Assembly: GCF_902459525.1 (NCBI RefSeq)
Contig: NZ_LR699166.1
Coordinates: 721,501-785,500 of the forward strand
From: Sideroxydans sp. CL21
GTDB lineage: Bacteria > Pseudomonadota > Gammaproteobacteria > Burkholderiales > Gallionellaceae
Direction: 5' to 3'
Length of the DNA: 64,000 nt
In this document: positions 9,076 to 18,709 of the stretch, piece after piece
How positions within the stretch are numbered: the first letter of the stretch is position 1
How the letters are laid out: every line of letters starts with the position of its first letter
Program-made: the position numbers and the translations under genes
Notes under the pieces: generated by a model
What the model was told of the DNA's origin: nothing
The model's database searches: none
What the model saw: only the letters and a program-made list of their open reading frames with translations

Positions 9076-10452
9076 ATGTCTTTATCTCGTAAGGTACGCA
9101 TAAGCAAGTTGGCAAGTGGGACACTCATAGGCTGTATAGCTGTTTCCGCTTTTGGCGCGGACCTTCAGGAATGTGTCGGCATCGCCCTCAGGCAGAATCC
9201 GGATATCATCGTCAGTCAGTCTCAGCTAGACCAGGCAGAGTCCGCATTGATTCAAGCGAAGGGGCAATATTTTCCCAAGCTCTCGGCTGGGGTTACAGCC
9301 ACACGTACCAATGATCCGCTGAACGTTTTCGGCCTCAAACTCGCGCAACATAACGCCACGTTCAATGACTTTGGACTAGGCCAATATACCGGAGTTGGAT
9401 CGGTTGCACCCTCGGCACTTAATTACCCGAATCCTGTCAACAATTACGATACGAGCCTGGAGTTACAGATTCCGATATATAACGGCGGGATGATCTCCGG
9501 CTATGTCGATCAGGCTCATGCTTACGTGAAAGCAGCTCAAGAGGGTGACCAGGAAGCGCGCCAGCAAGTGATTTTCCATGTCATACAAGCCTATCAGGGG
9601 GCGCATACCGCACATGCCTATGTGACCGTGGCGCAACAGGCACTGGCTGCGTCAGAAGCCTACGTCAAGACCACCCAGAATTTACTGCAACAAGGTTTGG
9701 TCGTCAGGAGTGACCTGTTGTTCGCACAAGTAAATCTGGAGAACGTCAAGGTCAATCTGGAAGAGGCGCGGCGGGGGGAGGCAGCCGCGATTGACCAATT
9801 ACACCTGTTGCTGGGCATGTCACTGGATGAAAAACTTGATATTGGTTCTGATTACATACCGACCGCATTGACCGACAGTGTTGCAAAACTGCAAGAGGAG
9901 GCGGTCGCAAGCAACCCCGGCCTTTTGGCGATGCACCATCAACTGGATGCGGCGATTGCCGGAGTGCAAGTGGCGAGCGCTGATTATTATCCGCATTTCA
10001 ATGCGATGCTCAGACAAGACTGGAATTCCCCAACATTCCAGCAGGTGGCGCCCTCATACACCATAGCAGGCGTGCTTTCCTGGCGCATATTCGATATGGG
10101 CGTGACGCGCGGGGCCGTGGGGCGCGCCGAGGCCTCGCGGGCGGAGTTGCAGGCCAAACTCAAACAAGCTGAGGATGGGGTTCGCTTCCAGGTTGCTGAC
10201 GCATGGCGTGGTTCAGTCGAAGCAGAATCAAGAGTCAATGCGCGGGCTGCCGCGGTAACGCAGTCGGAAGAAGCGCAACGGCTAGTCGCCAAACGCTATG
10301 AAAACGGTGTCACCACCATGGTCGAAGTGTTATCCGCACAAGCCCAGCTTGATAAGGCGCGCGCGGAAGAAGTGGCTGCGCATTACCAGTTGACGTTACA
10401 ACGCGCTGCATTGCGTCTTGCAGTGGGAAAACTTAATAGCGATCAATTGTGA
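9076..10452 (+). CDS. TolC-family outer-membrane efflux channel
   Basis: Outer-membrane channel (458 residues) of a tripartite pump. It has a signal peptide ending near VSAFGADL, then the repeated helical hairpin pattern of outer membrane efflux proteins: ALRQNPDIIVSQSQLDQAESALIQAKGQ near the N terminus and a matching second half with RYENGVTTMVEVLSAQAQLDKARAE. AGGGA stands eight bases before the ATG. It is the first gene of an operon with the adaptor and the RND pump 23 bp and about 1.1 kb downstream. The cargo cannot be read from sequence. Confidence 0.9.
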   Translation: MSLSRKVRISKLASGTLIGCIAVSAFGADLQECVGIALRQNPDIIVSQSQLDQAESALIQAKGQYFPKLSAGVTATRTNDPLNVFGLKLAQHNATFNDFGLGQYTGVGSVAPSALNYPNPVNNYDTSLELQIPIYNGGMISGYVDQAHAYVKAAQEGDQEARQQVIFHVIQAYQGAHTAHAYVTVAQQALAASEAYVKTTQNLLQQGLVVRSDLLFAQVNLENVKVNLEEARRGEAAAIDQLHLLLGMSLDEKLDIGSDYIPTALTDSVAKLQEEAVASNPGLLAMHHQLDAAIAGVQVASADYYPHFNAMLRQDWNSPTFQQVAPSYTIAGVLSWRIFDMGVTRGAVGRAEASRAELQAKLKQAEDGVRFQVADAWRGSVEAESRVNARAAAVTQSEEAQRLVAKRYENGVTTMVEVLSAQAQLDKARAEEVAAHYQLTLQRAALRLAVGKLNSDQL

Positions 10453-10475
10453 TGCACTTGGGATGAGGGAGAAAC

Positions 10476-11555
10476 ATGATGAAAGTGCAAGAGATATCAA
10501 TGCTGACAGTAGCTGCAACGCTGTTCTTGTCGCTGGCCGGTTGTAAGCCTCACGATCAAACTGCGGCGACACAGATCAAAACAGTCAACGGACAAATCAT
10601 CGTACTCAGTTTGACTGACATCCCTGTCGCAGATGCTGCACCCGGCGAGATAATTGCCGAACAGCAAGTTCAGGTGGCATCAAGGTTGATGGGCTACATC
10701 CGTGACATTTCAGTTCATGAGGGCGAAACTGTCAAAGTGGGCCAATTGCTGTTTAGCATTGATCCGACGGATATTAAGGGTCAGGTAGACCAAGCCCGTG
10801 CGGGACTTGCTCAGGCAGAAGCAGCGCTGAATGATGCCAAGACTGACTATGAGCGTTTTTCTAACCTGTACAAGGAAGAGTCCATACCTAAGGCGCAATA
10901 CGACAAGATCAAACTGCAGTACAACATTGCGCAAAGTCAGGCCAATGCCGCACAGGCTGGTTTGAATACTGCTGAATCGCAATTGCACTATGCTGAAGTG
11001 CGTTCACCTATCGATGGTGTTGTAACGCAAAAAATGGCTAACAAAGGCGACCTTGCCGCACCTGGACGGCCAGTGCTGGTGGTGGAAAACCCTGCCAAGC
11101 TAACGGTACAAACATCAGTCAGCGACGAAACCTACTCCCATCTGCAGATGGGAGGAAGCGCAACGGTTGAAGTCGGGGGAGATGCACTACCGGGCAAGAT
11201 TGTGCGACTGGTTTCGGCCGCTGACACGATGTCACATACTCATCTCGTGAAACTTGATGTCCCGGGAATTAAGGGATTCAGTAGCGGGACTTTCGCCCGT
11301 GTGCGATTCACAGTAGGCAGCAGGAAAGGGATCAGCGTGCCCAAATCCGCACTGCTTGAGCGCGCAGGTATAACCGGTGTTTTCGTGGTGGACGGTGACG
11401 GCACTGCTCACTATCGGATGGTCAGGACTGGCAGCGCGCAGGATGGGGTGATCGGGATTGAAGCTGGACTCAATCCGGGAGATAAGGTCGTGGTCAGCAA
11501 CACTTCCGACATCAACTCGGGTGACAAGGTCAATCTGACTGAAAGCAACCCATGA
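10476..11555 (+). CDS. RND efflux periplasmic adaptor (membrane fusion protein), lipoprotein
   Basis: Adaptor (about 359 residues) linking the inner-membrane pump to the TolC-like channel. The leader carries a lipobox (LSLAGC), so it is probably lipid-anchored to the inner membrane. The biotinyl-lipoyl half (GYIRDISVHEGETVKVGQLLFSID) and its partner (AEVRSPIDGVVTQKMANKGDLAAPG) flank a long coiled-coil hairpin rich in Ala/Gln, then a beta-barrel region. GGGAG precedes two adjacent ATG codons at 10476 and 10479, and either could be used. Its stop overlaps the pump start by four bases (ATGA). Confidence 0.9.
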   Translation: MMKVQEISMLTVAATLFLSLAGCKPHDQTAATQIKTVNGQIIVLSLTDIPVADAAPGEIIAEQQVQVASRLMGYIRDISVHEGETVKVGQLLFSIDPTDIKGQVDQARAGLAQAEAALNDAKTDYERFSNLYKEESIPKAQYDKIKLQYNIAQSQANAAQAGLNTAESQLHYAEVRSPIDGVVTQKMANKGDLAAPGRPVLVVENPAKLTVQTSVSDETYSHLQMGGSATVEVGGDALPGKIVRLVSAADTMSHTHLVKLDVPGIKGFSSGTFARVRFTVGSRKGISVPKSALLERAGITGVFVVDGDGTAHYRMVRTGSAQDGVIGIEAGLNPGDKVVVSNTSDINSGDKVNLTESNP

Positions 11556-14500
11556 ACGAAAATCAACAGCCTATGAACATCGCCGGGCGACTGGCCAAGA
11601 CCTTCCTTTCATCAAAAATCACTGCGATGATCATGTTGGCCATCACGCTGGTTGGTCTCGTGGCGGTCATGGTGACACCGCGTGAATACAACCCGCAGAT
11701 TGTCGTACCCGCTGCCAATATCATTGTTGCAAAACCGGGCGCGACAGCCGACGAGGTTGAGAACACCATCGTCAAGCCGCTCGAAGCCATCATGAACGCA
11801 CAGGCCGGGGTGAAACATACCTTTGGTTACGCAGTCAACGACTATGGCGTGGTAACCGTACAGTTTGATGTCGGTCAAGACCAGGAGAAAAGTCTGGTCA
11901 AGTTATACAACCAATTGATGCAAAACATGGATCGCATGCCTTCCGGTGCAATGCAGCCCATGGTCAAACCCATCAATGTTGACGATGTGCCGATCATGAC
12001 ATTGACACTCGCTTCAGCCAAGCACAGTGACTTTGAACTGCGCGATTTGACGCAGCATGTACTGGAGCAATTGCGCAACATTCCGGGCGTCTCTTTCACC
12101 GAGATCGTGGGTGGACGTCCTCGCGCGGTCAACATCTACATTGACGCGCAGAAACTGGCTGCTGCGGGTCTTTCGCTTGATCAGGTGGATCGCATGCTGA
12201 ATGCCACCAATATTTCGATGCCTGCCGGCGAGTTGGTCGACAACAACAAGAGTATCCCCTTGCGATTTAACGGGTTCCTCAAAGATGCACACGAAGTCGG
12301 GAACATCGTGCTGGGCGCTCCCAAAGGCCGGCCAGTATTTCTCAAAGATGTGGCGCGTATCGAAGATGGTCCATCTGAAGTGGATTCATCCTCACACTTC
12401 GCCTTCGGACCGGCAAAACAACATCCTGACTTCAAGGGTGAAGCACCGGCAGTCACCATTGCCATCGCAAAAAAGTCCGGCACCAACGCTGTCGTCGTTG
12501 CCAACGCAGTACTTGCCAAACTTGAAGCACTCAAACATGAAGCCATCCCGGAAGGCGTTAGCGTTACAGTCACTCGTGATGATGGTGCCAAGGCGAACGA
12601 TGCCGTCAATACACTGGTTGAACATTTGGGAATTGCCATCGCCTCAGTGGTCGTGGTGCTGCTGTATTTTCTAGGCTGGCGTGAAGCTGCCATTGTGACC
12701 CTGACTGTACCGTTAATCCTGTTTGTTGTGCTGGCCGTCGGTTTGGTTGCGGGTCAGACCATGAACCGCATCACACTGTTCGCATTCATTTTGTCATTGG
12801 GTCTTTTGGTTGATGCCGCGATTGTGGTCGTGGAAAACATTCATCGCCATCTGCATCATCGTTCTACGAATTTTAAAGAAGCATTGATACTCGCTACCAA
12901 TGAAATTGGTAACCCCACCAATGTGGCCACGATAGCCGTCATTTTGGCTTTCATCCCGATGGCTTTCGTCACTGGCATGATGGGGCCATTCATGCAGCCT
13001 ATCCCTTTCAACGTACCCGTAGCGATGATTGCCTCGCTCTTGATCGCTTATATGGTGGTGCCATGGGCGGCTTATCGTATGCTCAAGGGTAAGGCATTGG
13101 TTGAACTTGCAAATACACCGAACCTGGAAGAACGGGACGCTCAACCCAAAGATTCATTGCATCGTGCTTATGTCAAGGTAATTACCCCCCTGCTCAACGA
13201 CAGTAAACGCCGCACTTGGCTTTTTCTGATTGTCTTTATCCTGCTCGTTTTGGCGATGTTGCAACCGTTATGGCAATTTGTTCGTCCGTCAGGCATCAAT
13301 GGCCCGCTTTCTGCTCTGGGTGTGGAGCTGAAAATGTTGCCGAACGACAATACCAACACATTTTTGCTTGAAGTAGACACACCCGCGGGGACCGCACTGG
13401 CACGTACCGACGAAGTGGCTCGTGCAGTCAGTGATGTTCTCGCACGCACCCAGCATGTCGTCGATTATCAGACCTTTCTGGGCGTTACCGCCACGGTCGA
13501 TTTTGCGGCACTGGTGCGCGGTGACATACTCAAGCGAGGAACCAATCTTGCACAGATACGCGTCAATCTGGTTGATAAACATGATCGTTCGGAAAGCTCG
13601 CACGAGATCGTATCTTCACTGAATGAAGCATTGATGCCAGTCAGAAAGCAATACCCTGATACGCAGATCAAGCTGTATGAGACTCCACCGGGCCCCCCCG
13701 TACAGGCGCAAATCCTTGCGGAATTATATGGCCCCGATTACAACAAACTGCGCGCAGCCGCTGCCATTGTCAGGGAAGACTTCAACAATATTTACGGCAT
13801 TATCAATGCGGACGATTCGGTAACTGCGGCAGTGGAAAGTTACGAGCTGTACGTTGATGCCGAAAAGGCGGCGCTTGCGGGTGTTGCACCGGCACAAGTT
13901 GCCAAGTTGGTACATGATTATGTAAGTGGCTTTTCGCTTGGTGCATTGCATATCGAAGATGCCAGAGAGCCGATCAACTTGACCGTGCGTCTGCCTCGTT
14001 CGGAACGTCAATCGCCGAGCCAGGTGCTGTCACTGACGGTCGTCAATGCCATGGGTCAGCAAGTGCCATTATCGTCGATCGCCACAATGCGCCGTGTTGT
14101 CGCCGCCAAACCGATTTACGACCGCGATCAACATCAAGAGGTTATGGTTGGTGCAGAATTGCTGCGCTCCAGCCCGGTCTATGCCGTACTTGCGCTAGAC
14201 AAGATGCTGGATGACAAAACCTTGGCCGGCGAGCATTTCACCACTGCCAATTTGGGATTTAACGAAGCACAACCCAATGATCTCACCAAATACCAAGTGT
14301 TGTGGGGTGGTGAGATGCGACTCACCCTGGATGTGTTCCGCGACTTGGGGAGTGCCTTCATTGTGGCGCTGGTGCTGATTTATCTGGTGCTGGTTGGCTA
14401 TTACAAATCATTCGTGATCCCCTTGATCGTGATGGGAGCCATACCGCTGACACTGGTCGGCGTATTTCCCGGTCACTGGATTACACATCAGGCTTTCACG

Positions 14501-14821
14501 GCAACGTCAATGATCGGGGTGATCGCGTTGGCAGGTATTGTGGTGAGAAACTCACTGCTCCTGATAGACTTCATCATTGAACACGAAGGTCGCGGATGCT
14601 GCATCGATGAAGCCGTGATCGAAGCGGGTGCGATACGCTTCAGGCCTATTTTGCTGACTGCATTGGCAATCATACTGGGCTCGGCGATTATGGTGACCGA
14701 TCCCGTGTTCGGCGGGCTGGCTGTATCGCTTATTTTCGGAACATTCGCATCCACCGCATTGACGCTGTTAGTGATACCACTGCTTTACTTCCTCTGGCGT
14801 AAACGAAGTGGTGCGGTGTAG
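11552..14821 (+). CDS. RND efflux transporter permease
   Basis: Inner-membrane proton-driven pump of 1089 residues, typical for the RND superfamily, with two sets of TM helices and two large periplasmic loops. The proton-relay helix TM4 reads GLLVDAAIVVVENIHR, with a single Asp (D421) followed by Ala, where drug pumps like AcrB carry Asp-Asp. The DA form is seen in heavy-metal pumps such as CusA, although the overall layout (start PREYNPQIVVPAANI, ATADEVENTIVKPLE) looks like the hydrophobe pumps. The substrate class is therefore left open. It overlaps the adaptor gene by ATGA and ends the operon. Confidence 0.9.
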   Translation: MNENQQPMNIAGRLAKTFLSSKITAMIMLAITLVGLVAVMVTPREYNPQIVVPAANIIVAKPGATADEVENTIVKPLEAIMNAQAGVKHTFGYAVNDYGVVTVQFDVGQDQEKSLVKLYNQLMQNMDRMPSGAMQPMVKPINVDDVPIMTLTLASAKHSDFELRDLTQHVLEQLRNIPGVSFTEIVGGRPRAVNIYIDAQKLAAAGLSLDQVDRMLNATNISMPAGELVDNNKSIPLRFNGFLKDAHEVGNIVLGAPKGRPVFLKDVARIEDGPSEVDSSSHFAFGPAKQHPDFKGEAPAVTIAIAKKSGTNAVVVANAVLAKLEALKHEAIPEGVSVTVTRDDGAKANDAVNTLVEHLGIAIASVVVVLLYFLGWREAAIVTLTVPLILFVVLAVGLVAGQTMNRITLFAFILSLGLLVDAAIVVVENIHRHLHHRSTNFKEALILATNEIGNPTNVATIAVILAFIPMAFVTGMMGPFMQPIPFNVPVAMIASLLIAYMVVPWAAYRMLKGKALVELANTPNLEERDAQPKDSLHRAYVKVITPLLNDSKRRTWLFLIVFILLVLAMLQPLWQFVRPSGINGPLSALGVELKMLPNDNTNTFLLEVDTPAGTALARTDEVARAVSDVLARTQHVVDYQTFLGVTATVDFAALVRGDILKRGTNLAQIRVNLVDKHDRSESSHEIVSSLNEALMPVRKQYPDTQIKLYETPPGPPVQAQILAELYGPDYNKLRAAAAIVREDFNNIYGIINADDSVTAAVESYELYVDAEKAALAGVAPAQVAKLVHDYVSGFSLGALHIEDAREPINLTVRLPRSERQSPSQVLSLTVVNAMGQQVPLSSIATMRRVVAAKPIYDRDQHQEVMVGAELLRSSPVYAVLALDKMLDDKTLAGEHFTTANLGFNEAQPNDLTKYQVLWGGEMRLTLDVFRDLGSAFIVALVLIYLVLVGYYKSFVIPLIVMGAIPLTLVGVFPGHWITHQAFTATSMIGVIALAGIVVRNSLLLIDFIIEHEGRGCCIDEAVIEAGAIRFRPILLTALAIILGSAIMVTDPVFGGLAVSLIFGTFASTALTLLVIPLLYFLWRKRSGAV

Positions 14822-14980
14822 GAAGATCCAAAGGAACGCAGATTTATTCGGAATTTTCAATTAGACCGAAGCTAATTTAACGTTGTTGTCGCGCTAGGGA
14901 GTCAAACAGAAAACGGGCGCTAAACAATCAAAGCATTTATCGCAATCGATCCCACAATAAATTCATTGGTTATTAAGAAA

Positions 14981-15012
14981 AATCCCCGGTGAAAAACACC
15001 GGGGATTTTTTT
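14981..15012. terminator. Bidirectional intrinsic terminator between RND operon and nrdJ
   Basis: An 11-bp perfect stem (14981-14991 with 14997-15007, core TCCCCGGTG) and a five-A loop is followed by a T run to 15012 on the plus strand and by TTTTTC on the minus strand. It sits between converging genes and can stop transcription from both. Confidence 0.85.
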
Positions 15013-15038
15013 ACGACTACATTCAGCTCACAACAAGC

Positions 15039-18000
15039 TTAACCGCACGCACCTATCGCTCCGCAACTTGTACAAAATTCGCAACCGTCTTTCTTGATCA
15101 GTGTGGCGTTGCCGCATTCCTTGCACATCTTGCCGACGATAGGCTTGATACCTGTGGGCTTGATGTGACCTTCCGGAATTTCGAGCACGCCCATCTGTTG
15201 CACCGGATAGCCGTGCTCATCGAGGATGCCGAGCATCGCGTAACGGTGGATGATGAGCTTGGCGACGTAAGACACGGTCGACGGGTAGCTTTCCATCTTG
15301 ACGCTGCCCGGCACGCGCGCCATGAAATCGCCGAGCGGTTCGCCGAAGTTGAGCAGCTTGCGCAGTTTCATGCCGATCCAGGCCGGGTCGATCACGCGCA
15401 TATCCAGGCTCAACACTTTGCACAATCCGTCCAAGGCGCGCGGATACACGCCGGACAGCCACATCGAGTAGGGGCGGCGCTGCCCGTCCGGCAGTACCAG
15501 TTCCTTCAAACCCAGTACGAAATCATCACCGCTGCCACCATTCGAAATATCCACGGTCCAGCTCATGGTGCCGTCGGTGCCGGTCTTCGGTTCCTTCTTG
15601 GCGAACAGCGCATCCATCATCGGCGTGGTCTCGCCTTCCGAAACTTCCAGGGCGCCCAATTCTTCAATGCGATATTTGAGCAAGTGCGCGAACGCGGCGA
15701 CCAGGCTCGGCATGCGTTTCACTTCGCCATCGGGCGGCATTGGCATGTCGAAGGCGTCGTCGCCCGTAGTCTTCATCAGCATCTCGAGTTTCATGCGTAC
15801 CCATACCGGATCGCGTGTGCGCATGTCCATCGACAATGACTTGGCCAGCGCGCCCAGTCCGCGCGGTTGCTCGGAACCGTTCACCCACACCTCGAACGGA
15901 TGGTTGCGGCCGTTGGTGGTATGCGATACGAAGGTCACGAAACTGCCGAGAGGATGCTTTACGACTTGCGATACCCAGCCGGCACTGCCCGCCGTCAGGT
16001 TGGGACGTCCAGGCCAGCGCAAGGAGGCGAGAGCGGGATTGGGAGCGGCTTCCAGCACGATGCGTCTATCCTGGTCGAACACGAAATCCTGCGGCTGATC
16101 TTCCTTCTTTTCCGGTGTGACCGACAGCACCGAGCCCAGCACGCTGTTGGGGCGATAGGTCGCCAACCCCTTCAGGCCGGCCTTCCATGCCTCGGTATAG
16201 AGGTCCTTGAAATCCTCATACGGATAATCGGCGGGCACATTGACGGTCTTGCTGATTGAGGTGTCGATGAAGGGAGCGACGGCCGCGACCATCTTCATGT
16301 GGTCGATGGCGGAGATTTCCAGTGCGGTGACGAAGGCAGGCGGCAGTTTCGACACGTCGCCGCCCTGCTGCTTGAACACGCGCCAGGCGTGATCTTCCAC
16401 GGAGTAATCCTTGGTGGTGCCATCCATCATGCGCTTCTTGCGCGTGTAGAACCAAGAGAAGGGCGGTTCGATGCCGTTGGAAGCGTTGTCCGCAAAAGCC
16501 AGCGAGATGGTACCGGTGGGCGCAATGGAAAGCAGGTGGCTGTTGCGGATGCCGTGCTTGCGTATCTTGTTCTTGATTTCGTCCGGCAGGCGCGATGCGA
16601 AGCGTGGTGCGGCGAGATACTTGTCGGCGTCCAGCAAGGGGAAAGCGCCGCGCTCGATGGCCAGGTCCACTGACGCGAGATACGACTCGTCGCGCATGAT
16701 GCGCGAAATGTCGGCAGCAAAGTTGCGAGCCTCGTCGGTATCGTAGCGCAAGCCCAACATCACCAGCGCATCGCCCAGCCCGGTGAAACCCAAGCCGACG
16801 CGGCGTTTGTTTTGCGCTTCCTTTTGCTGCTCAGGCAACGGCCAGGCGGTCACGTCCAGAACGTTGTCCAGCATGCGTACCGCGACGCGCACGATTTGCT
16901 TGAATGGCTCGTAGTCGAAACCGGCATGCTTGGAGAACGGATTCTTTACCATGCGCGTCAGGTCGATCGAGCCGAGGCAGCAGCAGCCATAAGGCGGCAA
17001 AGGCTGTTCGGCGCAGGGATTGGTCGCCTCGATGATTTCACAATAGGACAGATTGTTGTCGCGGTTCATCAGGTCGATGAACAGCACACCCGGCTCGGCA
17101 TGGTCGTAAGTGCTGGCAATGATCTGTTTCCACAGATCGGCAGCACGCACTTTGCGGTAAACCCACTTGCCGTCGTCGCGTCGCGTCGCTCCCGCTTCCT
17201 TGATCGCTAGAGAAGGTTCGGCCATGTGCACGAGCTCGAAATCCTGGTCCTTTTCCACTGCCTGCATCAAGGCATCGGTCACGCCCACGGAGATGTTGAA
17301 GTTGCGCAGGTCGCCCTGGTCCTTGGCGCTGATGAATTTTTCGATGTCCGGGTGATCGCAGCGCAACACGCCCATCTGTGCGCCGCGCCGCGCGCCGGCG
17401 GACTCCACGGTTTCGCAGGAACGGTCGAATACGCGCATGTAGGAAATGGGGCCGCTGGCACGCGAGTTGGTGCCTTTGACGTGCGCGCCTTCCGGGCGGA
17501 TGGAAGAAAAATCGTAACCGACGCCGCCACCACGGCGCATGGTTTCGGCAGCTTGCTGCAAGGCGTCATAGATGCCGGGCTTGCCGTCGTTGGTGCCGGA
17601 AATGGCATCGCCCACCGGCTGCACGAAACAATTGATCAGCGTGGCTTGTATCTTCAAGCCGGCGGCCGAGTTGATGCGGCCGGCCGGAACGAAACCATTT
17701 TCCTGTGCTTCAAAAAAGGCCTGCTCCCATTTGGCGCGCTGATCGGCCTTTTCGGCCTGCGCCAGACCGCGGGCTACACGACGACGCACGTCCTGTACCG
17801 ACTTTTCGTCGGCTTCCGCGTATTTTTCCAGCAGCACTTCGGTGCTGATCTCTTGTGTCATTGCTGCGCTTTCTTCAAATGCCGAATCATCTTTCAAGCC
17901 TTTGGCAAGTTTATTGTGCGAATCTTGCCCGCGCTTGGAAGCATGTTCTGCCTCGGCTTGAGCCGGTTTGTGCTTGTGTCGCTCCGGATTATGACTGGAA

Positions 18001-18065
18001 TTTGTACTTTGCTCGGGATCGTTCTGGGAAGAAGTTGAAGGCGAAACGCTTTCGGTGTCGAACAT
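15039..18065 (-). CDS. nrdJ: Adenosylcobalamin-dependent (class II) ribonucleotide reductase
   Basis: Reduces ribonucleotides to deoxyribonucleotides using a B12-derived thiyl radical, without oxygen. The 1008-residue protein has a low-complexity polar N terminus (about 65 residues), the catalytic barrel with [19 protein letters not shown] and [20 protein letters not shown], two TSCPD-like repeats (each with PFEVWVNG- or PYSMWLSG-type sequence and a following LSLDMR/LSMDMR phrase), and a C-terminal zinc-ribbon with CKECGN and [14 protein letters not shown], the redox cysteines. The start is fixed by GGGAG seven bases upstream. Two NrdR boxes overlap its promoter. No class I or III enzyme is in the window. 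Confidence 0.95.
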   Translation of the reverse strand: MFDTESVSPSTSSQNDPEQSTNSSHNPERHKHKPAQAEAEHASKRGQDSHNKLAKGLKDDSAFEESAAMTQEISTEVLLEKYAEADEKSVQDVRRRVARGLAQAEKADQRAKWEQAFFEAQENGFVPAGRINSAAGLKIQATLINCFVQPVGDAISGTNDGKPGIYDALQQAAETMRRGGGVGYDFSSIRPEGAHVKGTNSRASGPISYMRVFDRSCETVESAGARRGAQMGVLRCDHPDIEKFISAKDQGDLRNFNISVGVTDALMQAVEKDQDFELVHMAEPSLAIKEAGATRRDDGKWVYRKVRAADLWKQIIASTYDHAEPGVLFIDLMNRDNNLSYCEIIEATNPCAEQPLPPYGCCCLGSIDLTRMVKNPFSKHAGFDYEPFKQIVRVAVRMLDNVLDVTAWPLPEQQKEAQNKRRVGLGFTGLGDALVMLGLRYDTDEARNFAADISRIMRDESYLASVDLAIERGAFPLLDADKYLAAPRFASRLPDEIKNKIRKHGIRNSHLLSIAPTGTISLAFADNASNGIEPPFSWFYTRKKRMMDGTTKDYSVEDHAWRVFKQQGGDVSKLPPAFVTALEISAIDHMKMVAAVAPFIDTSISKTVNVPADYPYEDFKDLYTEAWKAGLKGLATYRPNSVLGSVLSVTPEKKEDQPQDFVFDQDRRIVLEAAPNPALASLRWPGRPNLTAGSAGWVSQVVKHPLGSFVTFVSHTTNGRNHPFEVWVNGSEQPRGLGALAKSLSMDMRTRDPVWVRMKLEMLMKTTGDDAFDMPMPPDGEVKRMPSLVAAFAHLLKYRIEELGALEVSEGETTPMMDALFAKKEPKTGTDGTMSWTVDISNGGSGDDFVLGLKELVLPDGQRRPYSMWLSGVYPRALDGLCKVLSLDMRVIDPAWIGMKLRKLLNFGEPLGDFMARVPGSVKMESYPSTVSYVAKLIIHRYAMLGILDEHGYPVQQMGVLEIPEGHIKPTGIKPIVGKMCKECGNATLIKKDGCEFCTSCGAIGACG

Positions 18066-18113
18066 TATATTACTCCCTTTGATGGCGCTGCCTGATTGGC
18101 AGGAAAAACAAAA

Positions 18114-18129
18114 CCACTATATCTAGTGG
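18114..18129 (-). promoter_or_regulatory. NrdR box 1 (gene-proximal)
   Basis: CCACTATATCTAGTGG is a near-perfect palindrome matching the NrdR consensus ACACWATATATWGTGT at most positions. It lies about 50 bp upstream of nrdJ, downstream of the predicted -10 element. NrdR is the nucleotide-sensing repressor of ribonucleotide reductase genes and binds pairs of such boxes. Confidence 0.85.
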
Positions 18130-18145
18130 TTGGTCGTCTGATTTG

Positions 18146-18161
18146 TGACTAACTGTAGTGC
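18146..18161 (-). promoter_or_regulatory. NrdR box 2 (distal)
   Basis: TGACTAACTGTAGTGC matches ten of sixteen consensus positions, including the GTAGTG/ACTA arms. It starts exactly 32 bp from box 1, leaving 16 bp between boxes. That spacing puts both on the same face of the helix, as in known NrdR operators. It overlaps the predicted -10 element. Confidence 0.7.
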
Positions 18162-18180
18162 TCTGGGGGATTTTTTTCAA
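18152..18180 (-). promoter_or_regulatory. Predicted sigma-70 promoter of nrdJ
   Basis: On the minus strand TTGAAA (18180-18175) and TACAGT (18157-18152) stand 17 bp apart, a good -35/-10 pair. The -10 lies inside the distal NrdR box and the proximal box is just downstream, so NrdR binding would block polymerase. Confidence 0.6.
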
Positions 18181-18314
18181 GTGGAATATTAAGTGAAACA
18201 TTGCAGCAATGTCTTGACTTGAGTCGGAAGTTGGGTCGCTGTTGCGCCAATAACCATGAGGTAGAGCTGGTTAAAAGTGCACTTAGGCCATCCATATCAG
18301 GCACTTCGCCTATA

Positions 18315-18524
18315 TTAGGGTTTGGGTTCGGCCGATGCAGCTAGGCCGGTTTCTTCCCTGGCGAGTGCTTTACGAAATTCCTCAAGTTTGCGTTGGAAGT
18401 CCTGTCCATCGCCATAATCCAGAAAATCGTCGTAACGGGAGTGCGAGGCAAGTATCTTGCGTGCGTGTTGGATCGGACAGAAACATTGTTTGGTACGCGA
18501 GATAATCTCGCTTGTATAGGTCAG
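18315..18524 (-). pseudogene. 3' remnant of an unrecognised gene
   Basis: An open frame of about 69 codons ends with a stop at 18315 but has no start codon. It is closed upstream by an in-frame TAG at 18525-18527. The peptide looks like real protein rather than noise: YTSEIISRTKQCFCPIQHA, then a block with SRYDDFLDYGDGQDF and an amphipathic tail (KLEEFRKALAREE). The 5' part is missing and the hairpin element at 18543-18689 lies immediately upstream, so the gene was probably cut short and decayed. I do not recognise the family. Confidence 0.5.
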
Positions 18525-18542
18525 CTATGAGCAATACAGGCT

Positions 18543-18689
18543 TATGACCATCTCTAAAAATCCAAATTTCGTCGCAATACTGCGTTGCTCACAAAAAATT
18601 ACTCCTCACATATTAAATATATGCTGCGTCGCAATTTTTTGTTCACGCCTTGTCTTGCTTAGAACTTTAAATTTTTAGAGGCGGCCATA
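18543..18689. repeat. MITE-like inverted-repeat element, 147 bp
   Basis: The ends match as inverted repeats: TATGACCATCTCTAAAAAT on the left and, read from the other strand on the right, TATGGCCGCCTCTAAAAAT (16 of 19). The inside is itself an imperfect long palindrome, with CACAAAAAATTAC on one arm facing GAACAAAAAATTGC on the other, around the AT-only centre ATATTAAATATAT. There is no coding capacity. It shares the landmarks CTGCGTTGC, CCTCA and CGCCTTG with a second element at 45202-45312. It lies between a gene remnant and a membrane-protein gene. Confidence 0.6.
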
Positions 18690-18709
18690 TGCCGCGATGG
18701 GCTAAATTC

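Noticed and set aside
18162-18314. Cobalamin riboswitch expected upstream of B12-dependent nrdJ
   Set aside because: I saw no B12-box-like sequence or the usual stems on the minus strand. Control is better explained by the NrdR boxes.
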